The position numbers and the translations under genes were made by a program. A stretch of DNA of 28,077 nucleotides from Chara braunii. Taxonomy: Eukaryota > Streptophyta > Charophyceae > Charales > Characeae. Below the pieces are notes generated by a model. The model had not been told where the DNA came from. It was given only the letters and a program-made list of their open reading frames with translations, and did not search any database. The stretch covers positions 732,514 through 760,590 of the forward strand of contig BFEA01000365.1 in assembly GCA_003427395.1 (NCBI GenBank), read 5' to 3'. Positions 18,025 to 27,585 of this stretch are shown in pieces; positions within the stretch are counted from its first letter, which is position 1, and each line of letters opens with the position of its first letter.

Positions 18025-18263
18025 CAAGGCAAATTCACCAATTTCCCTAAGATCTTCGTCAGTTTTCTCGATAAGCCTCGCGCCTTTTTCTTGCCTCTCT
18101 CTTTCAAAATCTCTCCGCAGTCACCCTCCCAGCCTCTAGACGAATCCAGGCGTACCATATGGCCACGAATATCACCCGTGTCCACGCGACGGCGTAAAAA
18201 ACGTCCCCAGAAGATCTCCACAGTGCGGTCAGGGAGGTCACCCCCCAACAGCGATCGAGGAAA
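18025..18263 (-). other. Possible minus-strand coding fragment
   Basis: The minus strand is open through this stretch with balanced composition: EDEFPRSLLGGDLPDRTVE, IFWGRFLRRRVDTGDIRGHM, then a Lys/Arg-rich helix (ILKERGKKKARGLSRKLTK). It is flanked by a TAG upstream (about 18275) and by low-complexity sequence downstream. No family was recognised. It could be an exon of a gene or transposon fragment. Confidence 0.3.
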
Positions 18264-18269
18264 CTCGTC

Positions 18270-18600
18270 CTCCTAGGTGTGTAGCATGTGTGTGTCACAT
18301 GAGTCATGCGCGAGTACGACACGTCATACTCGTGCAGCTCCAACAACGATCGTCGGCACACCGTGGGCATGTTTCAAGGCGGAGAGGCGAACCACAAACG
18401 CGGCAGGGTAAAACCAATCCGTTCGTCCATTTGTGGCGAGGGCGAAAATAAGGCAAATTTCATCGAGGGCAGCCAGGCATGTAGAGGTAGCACAAGACGA
18501 CAATGAAGGGGGTGGTGGGGGGCCTGTTTCTTTGGGAACAATTCAAACATATGCAAGCATCTACCATATCAAGATATATCACTTCGTACCACTCAAGAAT
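18270..18600. other. Complex-sequence interval, no gene seen
   Basis: Non-repetitive sequence. The short overlapping frames on both strands do not look like a known protein. An inverted word pair, gacacgtcatactcg with cgagtatgacg-like sequence, lies near 18310-18335 and is weak. Confidence 0.4.
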
Positions 18601-19070
18601 TTTGACACAACAGGAAAAGCAGCGAAAAAGAGGGGAGAAGAAACTGGAAAAAGAAGGGAAAGGGGAAAAGGAAGACAACGACCGAAAATAATGAAGAATA
18701 ATGAAAAAAGGAGGAAGAGAGAGCGCAAGAACAGAAAGGTGAAAGGAGAACGGAAGACGACGAAGAAGAAAAGGAGGAGAGGAGGAAGAAGAGGAGGAGG
18801 AAGACGAGGAATGACAAGAAGAAGAAGAAGGAGAAGAAGAAGAGGAGGAAACAGACGAAGAAGAAGGAGATGAAGATGAGGAAGAGGACACGGAAGGGGA
18901 AGGCGCAGGGGAAGATGAAGACAAGAAAAGATGACGGCGAAAGAAGAAGGAAAAAAGAAAAAAAGAAAAAAACGATCAAAGAAAGAAAGACAGCGATAAG
19001 GACAAAGGCGAGGGGGGAGAAGAGGACCCTTTTCCAAAAAACAGCATGTGTGACCAGAGAGCAAGCATCT
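18600..19070. repeat. Long GA-rich low-complexity tract
   Basis: About 470 bp made of gaaga, gagga and aaaag words on the plus strand. The long Arg/Lys/Glu frame on one strand and the Ser/Phe/Leu frame on the other are composition artefacts. Further GA tracts follow at 19217-19260 and 19480-19620. Confidence 0.85.
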
Positions 19071-19079
19071 CCGTGGTGA

Positions 19080-20370
19080 GGCACATTCATAAACACACAA
19101 AGCTGAAACAACCATTGTGCACCACAAAAAAAGACACACGTACTCACAGAGTACCCTTAAGAGAACGAAAAAAATTATTATAGCATATATTGTTGTCCGT
19201 ATAGGTAGCTCCTCACAAAAAAAAGGGGGGAGAGAGAGAGAGAGAGAGATAGAGAAGAGAACCAAGGGGGAAGGGAGATGACGGGGGGAGGGAGATCCTA
19301 CTCCAGCTCTATCCTCTAGGTCCAATGTGCTCCTGTATATGCACGGACCATCACGCCAGATTGCAGGAAGGGCATGGCAAATCCCTAAAGCGCTTTCCTG
19401 CCCCATGCCATTTGGGGCGTCATCAGAGGGGGGGACATCTTCCATGATCAGGGGGGTAGATGGGGGTCGCGAGGGGGGATGAGAGGAGGATGATGGATGG
19501 TTATGGGGAGAGAAGGTTTGGGAGGGAGGGAGGGGGGAGCAAGGGGGGCATTGTTCATGCTGAGGGGGAGAGGGGAGGGAGTAGGTGAAGTAGAGGAAGG
19601 AGAGGAAGGATAAAAAGGAGAGGAAACCCAAAAAATGTGAGACGGCGTCCCTGCTGCTGCCTTGGACTCCATTACCTACTCCACCCGTTACTAAGCACCT
19701 CCATCTAGCCAGCGAGCAGAGCCGAGCATAAAGAATAGATAACAGTAGCCAGCAAGAAGAAGGGAGATGAAGAGAATGATGCAGGCGATTAGCGATGTGA
19801 AGCTTCTGGAGGAGGCGCACAAGAACACCCTCTCTGAGAGGCATGCGGTGAGCAGCAGGCCCGCTATGGCGAAGCTGGGAAGCAGCGCGGGAAGAAGCAG
19901 CAGGCCCAAATATGCGCTAAGCACCGGTGTGAAAGAGCAGCGGCAGTGCATGGTCGGTTCGGCAGGGCATGTCGCGGCGTTCCGCATGGCGAACAGCTAA
20001 GGTGCTGCTAGTGAGGCAAAACAGGTTCTCATGCCAGGAGCGTTACCACTTCCTCCTGCACCCGTTGTTCCTCCTCCTGGTCCCAGTCGCCGAAGAAGTC
20101 CATGTTGCTACGCTGCCACACCAAGCTTCCGCAATAACCGTGACGCACCCTGCTTCACTTGCTGTCCGTGCAGGTTATCGCACGGTGGTCCGATGAGTAG
20201 TACTACTAGCACCTAGTTCTAATATAGTTGCTATCCTACCGGGAATAGCATACTTCTCACAGACGCCTACCTTCCTATCCATCCGTTTACTGCATTAATC
20301 TGTCGGTTCTGAATGAAAGTATGTACTGTGACAAAAAAGGCAGGAAGAACGGAAAGACGGCAAACAAGAA
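19080..20370. other. Mixed interval, no gene that I can name
   Basis: On the minus strand 19450-19270 reads MEDVPPSDDAPNGMGQE and CHALPAIWRDGPCIYRS, which looks coding-like but is short and unidentified. On the plus strand 19767-20000 is open with a helical start (MKRMMQAISDVKLLEEAHK) and a Ser/Arg-rich end. The remainder holds GA tracts and Pro-rich chance frames. Confidence 0.25.
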
Positions 20371-20880
20371 AAAAGAAGGAAGAAAAAAGAAAAAAGAAAA
20401 AAGAAAAAAGAAAAAAGAAAAAAGAAAAAAGTAAAAGGACAAGTAAACCAGGTAAAAAGAAAAAACGAAAAAAGGGAAACCCCGTGAGATGGTTCCGTTG
20501 GCCTTAAAGACAGTGTGCTTGCCAGCCTCGTTTCGTGCCAACTCGAGAGCGAGTTTCTCTCAAGGTCCATTCGTGCCTTATTCCGCTCTTATGAATCGGG
20601 GGAGCCGACTTCCTGGGGCCAAGGAACGCGGTGGTCCTATCGGAGGGGGTCCAGTGTCACAAAGCGTCGTATTCTCAATATCAACAATCGAAAAATGAAA
20701 AGAAAAAATGGATGGATGCAAAAAAAGGGGGGGGGGGGGAAGAAGAAAAAAAGAAAAACAGAACAGAGAAAAAAGGAGGAAACAAAGAAAAAAGGAAGAA
20801 AGAAAAGGCAAAAGAAAAAAGAAACAAGAAAAAAAGAACAAAGAAAAAAGAAAAAAGAAAGAGAGAAGAAAGAAACAAAC
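20370..20880. repeat. Two A/G-rich (AAAAAAG)-type tracts
   Basis: aaaaaag-type units run at 20370-20475 and 20697-20880, separated by about 220 bp of complex sequence (20480-20695) without a recognised gene. Lys/Glu-rich frames here are composition artefacts. Confidence 0.85.
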
Positions 20881-20953
20881 GAAGTCTTTCATTCCTGCGA
20901 GGCCGGCCGTCCTTCCTTATCAGCTGCATTCCTGTCCACCCTTCGCCCAAACA

Positions 20954-20954
<1 letters not shown>

Positions 20955-20996
<42 letters not shown>

Positions 20997-21000
20997 GTGT
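20955..21000. repeat. (GT)n microsatellite
   Basis: About 23 TG units with one C interruption. It stands directly before the second locus of the repeat family, as the GT repeat does at 15605-15652. Confidence 0.95.
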
Positions 21001-21510
21001 GCCAGAAAAAAGTACTATGCATTAAAACAAATAAAAAACACACCAAACAACTTCCAATTTTTTGTCTTTCTTATTCTTGATACTAGACTTATTCGTTCGC
21101 GGGTAGAGTACAAATGAGTGCAACCGAGTTTTTGCACTCGCATAGATGCCCAGATGCGTTGTACTTGAGCACAAAAAAAAAGAAAATTGTTGGGCTGCCA
21201 CCCCATGTTTTTATTTCTATTTTTTAGAACCGTAAATCCCGCGAACAGTTCGTCCGCGGGTAGAGTACAAATGAGTGCAACGGGGTTTTTGCACTCGCGT
21301 AGATGCCCAGATGCGTTGTACTTGAGCACAAAAAAAAATAAAAAAAATTGTGGGGGCTGCCACCCCATTTTTTTATTTTATTTTTTAGCCCCGTAGATCC
21401 CGCGAACAATTTGTTCATGGGTAGAGTGCAAATGAGTACAACAGGGGTTCTGCACTCGCGTAAACGCCCAGAAGCGTTGTACTTGAGGGCAAAAAAAACA
21501 AAAAATTTTA
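21001..21510. repeat. Repeat family, locus 2: three units in tandem
   Basis: The first 92 bp nearly match 15653-15748. Then come three units of about 130-155 bp, each with the order (c)ccgcgaac...gttcgcggg hairpin, gggtagagtacaaatgagtgcaac, tttttgcactcgcgtagatgcc, gcgttgtacttgagcac, an A-rich run and ggctgccacccca. The first unit has lost about 60 bp, including the left hairpin arm, compared with locus 1. The third unit is the most diverged. Confidence 0.85.
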
Positions 21511-22160
21511 CAGGAGACACTCCTAGCAACTGCCGAGTTTCAAAAGGCAATAAGACCTCCGTGGGACTTTTTATGAAGCGCAGATTGCATAACTACAGGG
21601 GCGCGTGGTCTTGATTAGAGGGCCAGGCATGGCCTGAGTTAAAAAAACGGCAAAAACAATTACAGCTATTTTTCTGTTTTTGCCACTTCAAACTCGAGCA
21701 GTGACAAAACTGCCCGTACAAAACTGCCCGTACGTGCTTTTTCTTACCATTTCAAACTACAAATGTGTCTCAGATGCTTTTGTCTTTTTCACATTTGGTG
21801 GTGGTGTGGTGAGGCCCCAACTTGTCACTTTTCTTCAGGCCTTGCCAGAGTCGCCACACCGCGCACAATATTCTTTGGATCCATTGTTCACCTACAGAAG
21901 GCAGCACTTCATAATAACAGACAGATCTTTCCAGTTATTGTGTAAAGATGCACTGTTTTTCTTGTAGCCCTTTACTTCTGCCTATTTTTTTATAATCTGG
22001 TGGGGGCGGGGGAGGTCACATTTGGTGGGTGCTGCGGTGATGCCTCAACTTGCAAGCTTTCTTTGGGCCTCTGCACGCCGCACAAAAAGTTATTTAGTCC
22101 TCGCCATAAGTTACATGAAACTGGGAAAAAAAAAAGAATCCTCGTCTGCCTCCTGACAAG
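21511..22160. other. Interval upstream of the LINE remnant, with small direct repeats
   Basis: acaaaactgcccgt is repeated in tandem at 21704-21717 and 21718-21731. A block of about 85 bp at 21787-21880 (cacatttggtgg, caacttg, accgcgcacaa) recurs in imperfect form at 22015-22105. No gene was recognised. The 5' end of the LINE may lie in this interval. Confidence 0.45.
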
Positions 22161-22772
22161 TTGTGGCGATTGGAATATCAAGTAACAGATGAAGAATGGG
22201 AGATGACTGCCTGGACAGCGACAGATGGACACGCTGGGTTGGGAACTGCACTTACCAGACGTACCTCGACCTCCATTGTTTCTACTCTCCTTCATTTGTC
22301 GCCAGTATGTGTTTTGGAGCAATCTAAAGGCCCTAATATCTCATATCTCCCTTACAGAATATCTACTGCCTCTACTTATCGTACACTCGATCCGCGGGGC
22401 TGGTGTTTGGAAGACCCCAGAAAACAGGGTAACCCTGTTGCGCTCACACAACACTCTGTCCGACATGCATATTTTCTGCTTCTACCTGAGGTGGATATAG
22501 ACTGAAGTGTGGTAACTAAGTGGCGAGTTCCTGGTTACAATATTCAACCACGGCTTTTTGGCGTTTGCTACCAGCTTTACGAGTGGCAAAACATGCAGGT
22601 CTGCTATGGCAAATTCTGCATAATGCGGTGCCTACTGCTGCATATCTTTTTCGCCGTCGACGCCAAGGTTCATCTTTGGATTACCTGCATTAATGCTAGA
22701 TCTGTTTGGACAGATCTCACACACCACTCCCCTCTGCCCCTTGAATGGGGCGACTTGTCTCTAAGATCCATT

Positions 22773-22781
22773 TTGTTTGGA
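22773..22781 (+). repeat. Target site duplication, left copy (TTGTTTGGA)
   Basis: This is identical to 25377-25385. Nine bases is the usual length for Mutator-like elements. It codes for the LFG of the LINE frame on both sides. Confidence 0.85.
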
Positions 22782-23152
22782 GGGGTAACTAGGGCGCAGT
22801 CACAAAAGCAGTTCCTAAATGCATTTGGAACTGCCGTTATTGATTCCAGTCTCGTGCGGAGTTTGCTATGCAGTCCAAACTCCTGCGCATTCAGAAAAGT
22901 TGCAGCACGGAGTTTGGAACTGCAGTTCAGTCAAGCAGGTGTCCACGAACAGCAGATAGCAAGAAAAAAGAAAAGGGGTAACTTCGGCGCAGTCACGAAA
23001 ACAGTTTGTAATTGCATTTGAAACTGCATTTTAGCAGTTTAGTTAGGGCCCGACTTTCAACTCCAGTTGAAACTCGGGCTGCCTTTGGGTAGCAGTTCAG
23101 TCAGAGCCCTCTTCTATCCACGAACAGCAGATAAAAGAAAAAAAGAAAAAAC

Positions 23153-23342
23153 AGCATCCCATATGATTGCGGTCCGATACAGGATGGTACAGTACTTGTC
23201 TGGAGCTGAATGAAGAGAGGCAGTTAGCTGCCTCGCGTGGAATCCTCCCTGCCTGGCTGGCAGGGCGCTACAAGGACCTCACAACAAGAAACAAAAAAGG
23301 AAAAAGAGATGCTTCATGTTCCTCATGTCCTGGCCAGATACA
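23153..23342. repeat. Direct repeat A (inner element copy)
   Basis: About 190 bp, from agcatccc through gattgcggtccgatacagga and gcctggctggcagggcgctac to ctggccagatac. The other copy is 24718-24904 in the outer element. This shared body shows that the two elements belong to one family. Confidence 0.85.
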
Positions 23343-24331
23343 GTCGATATTATACTTCTTTTCAGCACGACACAGTCGATATTATAAAAATGTTTTTTAC
23401 TGAGTCGTTGCTTCTGGGGTACCCTACGGGAATTCTCAGACAAGCGGTACTGACGCTGAGACGCACAAAAATGAAAAAGAAAATAGCATCGAAGTTACTT
23501 CATTGGATCTCAGTCCAGGAGCAGTTGAGACACTGACTACAGCTGTCGGAGGCAGGTGACGGACCGGAAGGAATCAACACGGTGTGATCTCATTTTTGGA
23601 GAGTTGAGATTTTTGGAATTTATTGGAATTGTGAGTTCTCGTACTCTAAGTACGATAGAGGCATCTAGTAACAGTCCTCTGGGCAAGTATTCGTGCATGG
23701 GAATGTTATGAGTACAGCGGCCGACAGAGTTCGGTGAAGAAGCAGTTGAGGCATTGACTACATCTGACAGAGGAAGGTAATGGGCCTTGACGTATCTGAC
23801 ACACTGGGAGTGCCTAGTACGGTCGTACTACCGGATTTCTTTATTTTTAAATTTTGAATTAAGGATTTTGGGCTTTGTACGGCAGAAGCACCTAGTACCA
23901 GTAGACTCGGCAGACATTTTTGAATAAATATATAGTTTTTGGGCAGAAGATTTTCGCCGACTACGTTGGGGGTTTTTCGATTCGCAGTTTCGCGAGCTAG
24001 GCATAACGGGACTCTACCCGTTTGATATTCATTGATCTACGGTGATCTAGGGAAGGAGGATGATCGGACAATGATTGAGCAGAGACCTTTTTGTAGGAAG
24101 CAGTAGCAGTAACTTGGGAGTACAACTATATAGGACACGAGTTCAATTGGTTCGTCGCCTGAGTGGACGAGGCAGAAGGGCGATGCTGGAATGTTCGCTG
24201 AGCATTCCAGTTCATGTTTTGGCACATTATGTCCTCCACGAGAGTAAAGCCTCACATTTTGTGCTACTATCTGAATATTGCTTCCTCGTTTCTTTACTTT
24301 TTTTTTTCGTCTTTTTCTTCTTTCTTTTTTT

Positions 24332-24452
24332 GGCCTCCATCCCTGCCCCGAGCCCCCCACTTCTTGAGACTTCGCGTTTGCCTGTGAAGGGTAGTGGTGG
24401 TTTAATCTCGGTGGTGGCCGAGACATCTCGGCCGTGGCCCAACCATGGGGCT

Positions 24453-24489
<37 letters not shown>

Positions 24490-24535
24490 CCAGCCGCGGT
24501 GCGGCGCATGACCCAAAAAAGAAAGAAAAAAAAAA
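24332..24535. repeat. Direct repeat B (inner element copy)
   Basis: About 200 bp, from ggcctccatccctgcccc through gagacttcgcgtttgcctgt and ggccgagacatctcggcc (a palindrome) to a long T-run and cgcatgaccc. The other copy is 25006-25205. Confidence 0.85.
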
Positions 24536-24717
24536 AACACCCAGGCATGTGCCTGTCTGAAGTGCTAGAAAAGGCCAGCCCGAGTTTCAACTGCAATTGA
24601 AACTTCAACTGCAATTGAAACTCCGGCCCTGACTAAAGAACTGCTAAAACACAGTTTCAAATGCAATTGCAAACTGTAACCCTGACTGCGCCTTAGTTTT
24701 CTCAAAAGAAAGAAAAA

Positions 24718-24904
24718 AGCATCCCTTATGCTGTGATTGCGGTCCGATACAGGATGCTACAGTACTTGTCTTAATCTGAAGGAAGAGAGCTGACTCACGT
24801 GGAATCCGCCCTGCCTGGCTGGCAGGGCGCTACAAAGACCTCACGACAAGAAACAAAAAAGGAAAACGACCTGTTTCGTGCTCCTCACATCCTGGCCAGA
24901 TACA
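24718..24904. repeat. Direct repeat A (outer element copy)
   Basis: Matches 23153-23342 with small indels. In the outer element, A and B are only about 100 bp apart, against about 1 kb in the inner one, so the outer element looks like a shortened derivative. Confidence 0.85.
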
Positions 24905-25005
24905 TTCCTCGAAGCACTGGTGACGTGAGGGCCTTCCCCACGTAAGTGGATTCGAAGTTCCTCTTTTCTTTTCTTCTTTTTTTTTTCTTTTTTGTTTTTT
25001 TTTTA

Positions 25006-25205
25006 GGCCTCCATCCCTGCCCCGTGCCCCCCACTTCCCGGAGTAGGCTACTCTTGAGACTTCGCGTTTGCCTGTGACGGGTAGTGGTGGTATAATCTCG
25101 GCTGTGGCCGAGACATCTCGGCCGTGGCCCAACCACGAGGCTGTTTTTTTTTTTTTTGGGGGGGGGCGCGGCGTGCGCCGTGCGACCCAAAACAAAAAAA
25201 AAAAC
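25006..25205. repeat. Direct repeat B (outer element copy)
   Basis: Matches 24332-24535, with a small insertion (cggagtaggcta) after cccccacttc and a shorter T-run followed by a G-run. Confidence 0.85.
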
Positions 25206-25376
25206 AAAAAAAAACGGCTATCTGCCAAACTGAACTGCATTTCCAAACTACGCTGTGCGACTTTTCTTCAAAGCGGAAATTTGACAGCAATGTAAACTCC
25301 CCACGGGACTGGAATTAAAAACGACAGTTTGAAATGCATTTAGATACTCAAACCATGCCTGCGCCCTAGTTTTGTC

Positions 25377-25385
25377 TTGTTTGGA
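25377..25385 (+). repeat. Target site duplication, right copy (TTGTTTGGA)
   Basis: Right-hand copy of the 9-bp duplication. The LINE frame continues directly from it (LFGTVSLRL). Confidence 0.85.
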
Positions 25386-26012
25386 ACAGTTTCTCTTCGC
25401 CTCTCCAAATCTGAAGCTTATGTTAATGAATCCTTCAGAGTAGCTGTCTTACGGCATTTATGGCGACAGAGGAATGATGTGGTTTTATCTTATGAAGCTC
25501 CAGCGTTGCAACAGGTGATCTTTCGTATCAAAAAAGACTTGAGACACATCATCTACCTTGATTTGCTTCATAACATTGCCAAATCCTCGAACTTGCGAGT
25601 TGGGGTCCACTAGTTTCGTCAACATTGGGATTCCTGCCCTTCTCTGGTCACTGTTGATGCGTGTTCAGGTGACTTTAGTTTTGGTCCTTTTTTGCAGTCC
25701 CTAGAATGACAAGTCCTTAGTAATGGTCTCGTCTTTTCAGTTCTTTATCATCCTTTTGCAGATTTACCAATAGTATCTCATCTCTCATTTTTCCTTCTGC
25801 TCTCTAAGGTATAGACATGTACACATTGAACTATGTGCTTGGTCACCTTTTGGATTCTTTAGCTGTGTACTAGGTGCGGGTACGTCACTTCTTGGCTTCT
25901 TCACTTAGTTTCCTCAGTTGTGCCTTAGGATAATACAGCCGAGGGGCTCCGTCTCACAGAGTAGGAATGGAGACCTGCCGGCCCCTGTTCTGCCTTGGGC
26001 ACTGGGCCCTTC

Positions 26013-26070
<58 letters not shown>

Positions 26071-26077
26071 CACCAAC

Positions 26078-26142
26078 GGGCCTAGCTCAGTTGGTACACC
26101 CCTGAACTGTTGAAATACACACCCACGTTCGAATCCAAATGC
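26078..26142 (+). ncRNA. tRNA-derived Pol III promoter, SINE head or tRNA pseudogene
   Basis: It begins eight bases after the LINE poly(A). The A box is TAGCTCAGTTGG (26083-26094), a perfect match to TRGCNNAGYNGG. The B box is CGTTCGAATCC (26126-26136), one base off GGTTCGANTCC. Their spacing is that of a tRNA. The acceptor and D stems do not pair, so it is not a working tRNA. Two copies of aaaataaaagcattctga follow at about 26155-26193. This fits the head of a tRNA-derived SINE. Confidence 0.7.
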
Positions 26143-26487
26143 AACCAGATGACTAAAATAAAAGCATTCTGAAACCAAAATAAAAGCATTCTGAATGCAA
26201 CCAGATGAACACTACGCGTTTCCAGTGCTTCGGCCTACCGGACCACTCTGGCTGGAGGCGCTAGCGAAAGTGGATGCCGCTCGTCGCCGCAGCGGTTCGG
26301 GGGAACTTGGCGCGCAGGGGGTCGGCAGGCTCGGCAGCGATAGCTGGGCCAAGTACTGGTGGTTTAACTGGGCCAGTCAATTCAATGACGACATCTCAAG
26401 ACGGTCGCCCTTTTAAAGATTGAACTTCATTAAAGCCTTTAAAGGGCGAAAAAAAATCAGGCTTGGTTGTGGGAAAGGTGGATGTAG
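26143..26487. other. Interval after the SINE-like head
   Basis: A 73-codon plus-strand frame (26195-26416) starts MQPDEHYAFPVLRPTGPLWL and has reasonable composition, but I do not recognise it. The 3' end of the SINE-like sequence was not located. Confidence 0.35.
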
Positions 26488-26590
26488 TAGTTTCGGTTTA
26501 AAAAAAGGGAGTTTCATAGTTTCGGTTTTAAAAAACGGGGGTTTCAAAGTTTCGTTTTTCAAAAGGGAGGTGTCTTAGTTTCTCTTAAAC
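26488..26590. repeat. 29-30 bp tandem repeat, about 3.5 copies
   Basis: Units start at 26488, 26517, 26547 and 26576 with (t/a)agtttcg, followed by a run of T and A and gggagtttca-like sequence. Confidence 0.85.
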
Positions 26591-26919
26591 CACCACTACT
26601 GTTCAGGCTGGAAAGCTAAGGCTTGGATCCCACAAGGCACTTATATTAAAAAATTCGAAAAGTATAGTGAAAGTGGGCTGCGCGTCAGCCAGTTCATAAA
26701 ATTGATTTGGCATCCCATGGGCAGAGCAGGCAAACCCTTTTTCCACGAATCGTGCCTAAATTCAGCCTAATTGTAATGGGGCCCGAGCTTACCTGCTGAT
26801 AGCGAACGGCCAACATTTCGCAAAACTGCAGACTTTCAGGGGAGGGCGAGGGAATCAGATGCTTTTGGAAATTCGTTCGTCCAACCCGGCACGATTCATT
26901 CCCGTTCTGCCACGCGGGA

Positions 26920-27047
26920 GGCCGAGAGAAAAAGAAGGCTATATGTTCTCCACCACCGCTTGACTCGGTACAGTGGGATCCCTGGCCGAGAGAAAAAGAA
27001 GGCTATATGTTCTCCACCACCGCTTGACCCGGTACTGTAAGATCCCT
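26920..27047. repeat. 64-bp tandem duplication
   Basis: Units 26920-26983 and 26984-27047 (ggccgagagaaaaagaaggc ... gatccct) differ at about four positions. The spacing is exact, so it is a recent duplication. Confidence 0.95.
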
Positions 27048-27051
27048 GTTA

Positions 27052-27054
<3 letters not shown>

Positions 27055-27113
<59 letters not shown>
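27055..27113. repeat. (TC)n microsatellite
   Basis: About 29 uninterrupted TC units follow the 64-bp duplication. Confidence 0.97.
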
Positions 27114-27116
<3 letters not shown>

Positions 27117-27585
27117 TAAAATATGACAAAACTGAGATACTTTTCAGAAGCGAATGATGTTATCCGAAGGACCTTGTGAATTTGATGAAATAATATCAAA
27201 ACTTGCAAGGATTCAAGAGGAAAATCAATTTATGGCACTTTTTAGATGCCCTGTGACACTAATTTCCTCGAAAATTCTCGAAATTAGTTAGGATGTGGTT
27301 GGAACAATTGACAAAAGCCATAAAAGGTACTAGCTTAGCGCCCGCGGTGCGGGCGGTGCGGGCAATGCCCGCAAAAAACAAAAAAGAAAAAAAAAAAGTT
27401 ACGCCAAAACCAACTGCAAAATTTGAGCACAATTAACGAATTCAAGAATTGGAAGATCGATAGAGATACAGAGAAAGAGAGAGAGAGAGGGAGAAAGGTG
27501 GGAGAAAGAGATGGAGACATACAGATACAGAGAGACACAGGAGTAAGAAAAGAAGAATGCAAAAAAAAAAAAGAACAGTCAAATA
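27114..27585. other. AT-rich interval without a gene
   Basis: No gene was seen. A GC-rich spot at 27338-27372 ends in the 15-bp perfect hairpin GCGGGC-aat-GCCCGC (27358-27372). A GA-rich tract (agagagagag) is at 27470-27545. Confidence 0.55.

Larger units (their letters stand above)
22975..24703. mobile_element. Related MULE-like element nested in the outer one
   Basis: The left end, GGGGTAACTTCGGCGCAG, and the right end, which reverse-complements to GAGAAAACTAAGGCGCAG, closely match the ends of the outer element. Flanking 9-mers are AAAAGAAAA (22966-22974) and AAAAGAAAG (24704-24712), with one mismatch. Inside there are no transposase motifs. There are internal direct repeats, for example cagtcgatattata twice near 23341-23385, and about 43 bp at 23520 and again at 23742. 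It carries a block of about 190 bp and one of about 200 bp that also occur in the outer element. Confidence 0.7.
22782..25376. mobile_element. MULE-like non-autonomous DNA transposon (outer)
   Basis: The left end reads GGGGTAACTAGGGCGCAG. The right end, reversed and complemented, reads GACAAAACTAGGGCGCAG. Both continue into ctaaatgcattt a little further in. The element is flanked by the 9-bp duplication TTGTTTGGA. Mutator-like elements make 9-11 bp duplications and often carry long, imperfect ends, so MULE is the best guess. No transposase is visible, so it is non-autonomous. Without the inner insertion (22975-24703 and one copy of its duplication) it would be about 857 bp. Confidence 0.8.
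22509..26069 (+). pseudogene. LINE 3' end (zf-RVT region, 3' UTR, poly(A)), split by an insertion
   Basis: The plus strand 22509-22781 ends with a zf-RVT-type reverse-transcriptase C-terminal region: HLWITCINARSVWTDL, then PLPLEWGDLSLRSILFG. The same frame resumes at 25377-25613 as LFGTVSLRL and then LRHLWRQRNDVVLS, the part that normally follows in plant-type LINEs. After the stop at 25611 there are about 400 bp of non-coding 3' UTR and a pure A run at 26016-26069, the expected LINE tail. The reverse transcriptase and endonuclease domains are absent, so the copy is 5'-truncated. I could not set the 5' edge: 22160-22500 has several frames with stops and may also belong to it. Confidence 0.8.

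Noticed and set aside
18579-19844. Minus-strand ORF of 421 codons, the longest in the window
   Set aside because: Mostly Leu/Phe/Ser from a GA-rich tract on the other strand. Only about 19270-19450 has balanced composition.
22161-22505. Clear LINE coding sequence upstream of the zf-RVT region
   Set aside because: Two frames are open and one contains hydrophobic stretches, but no LINE motif could be recognised, so it was left out of the pseudogene span.
26078-26142. Functional tRNA gene
   Set aside because: A and B boxes are good, but the acceptor and D stems do not pair.
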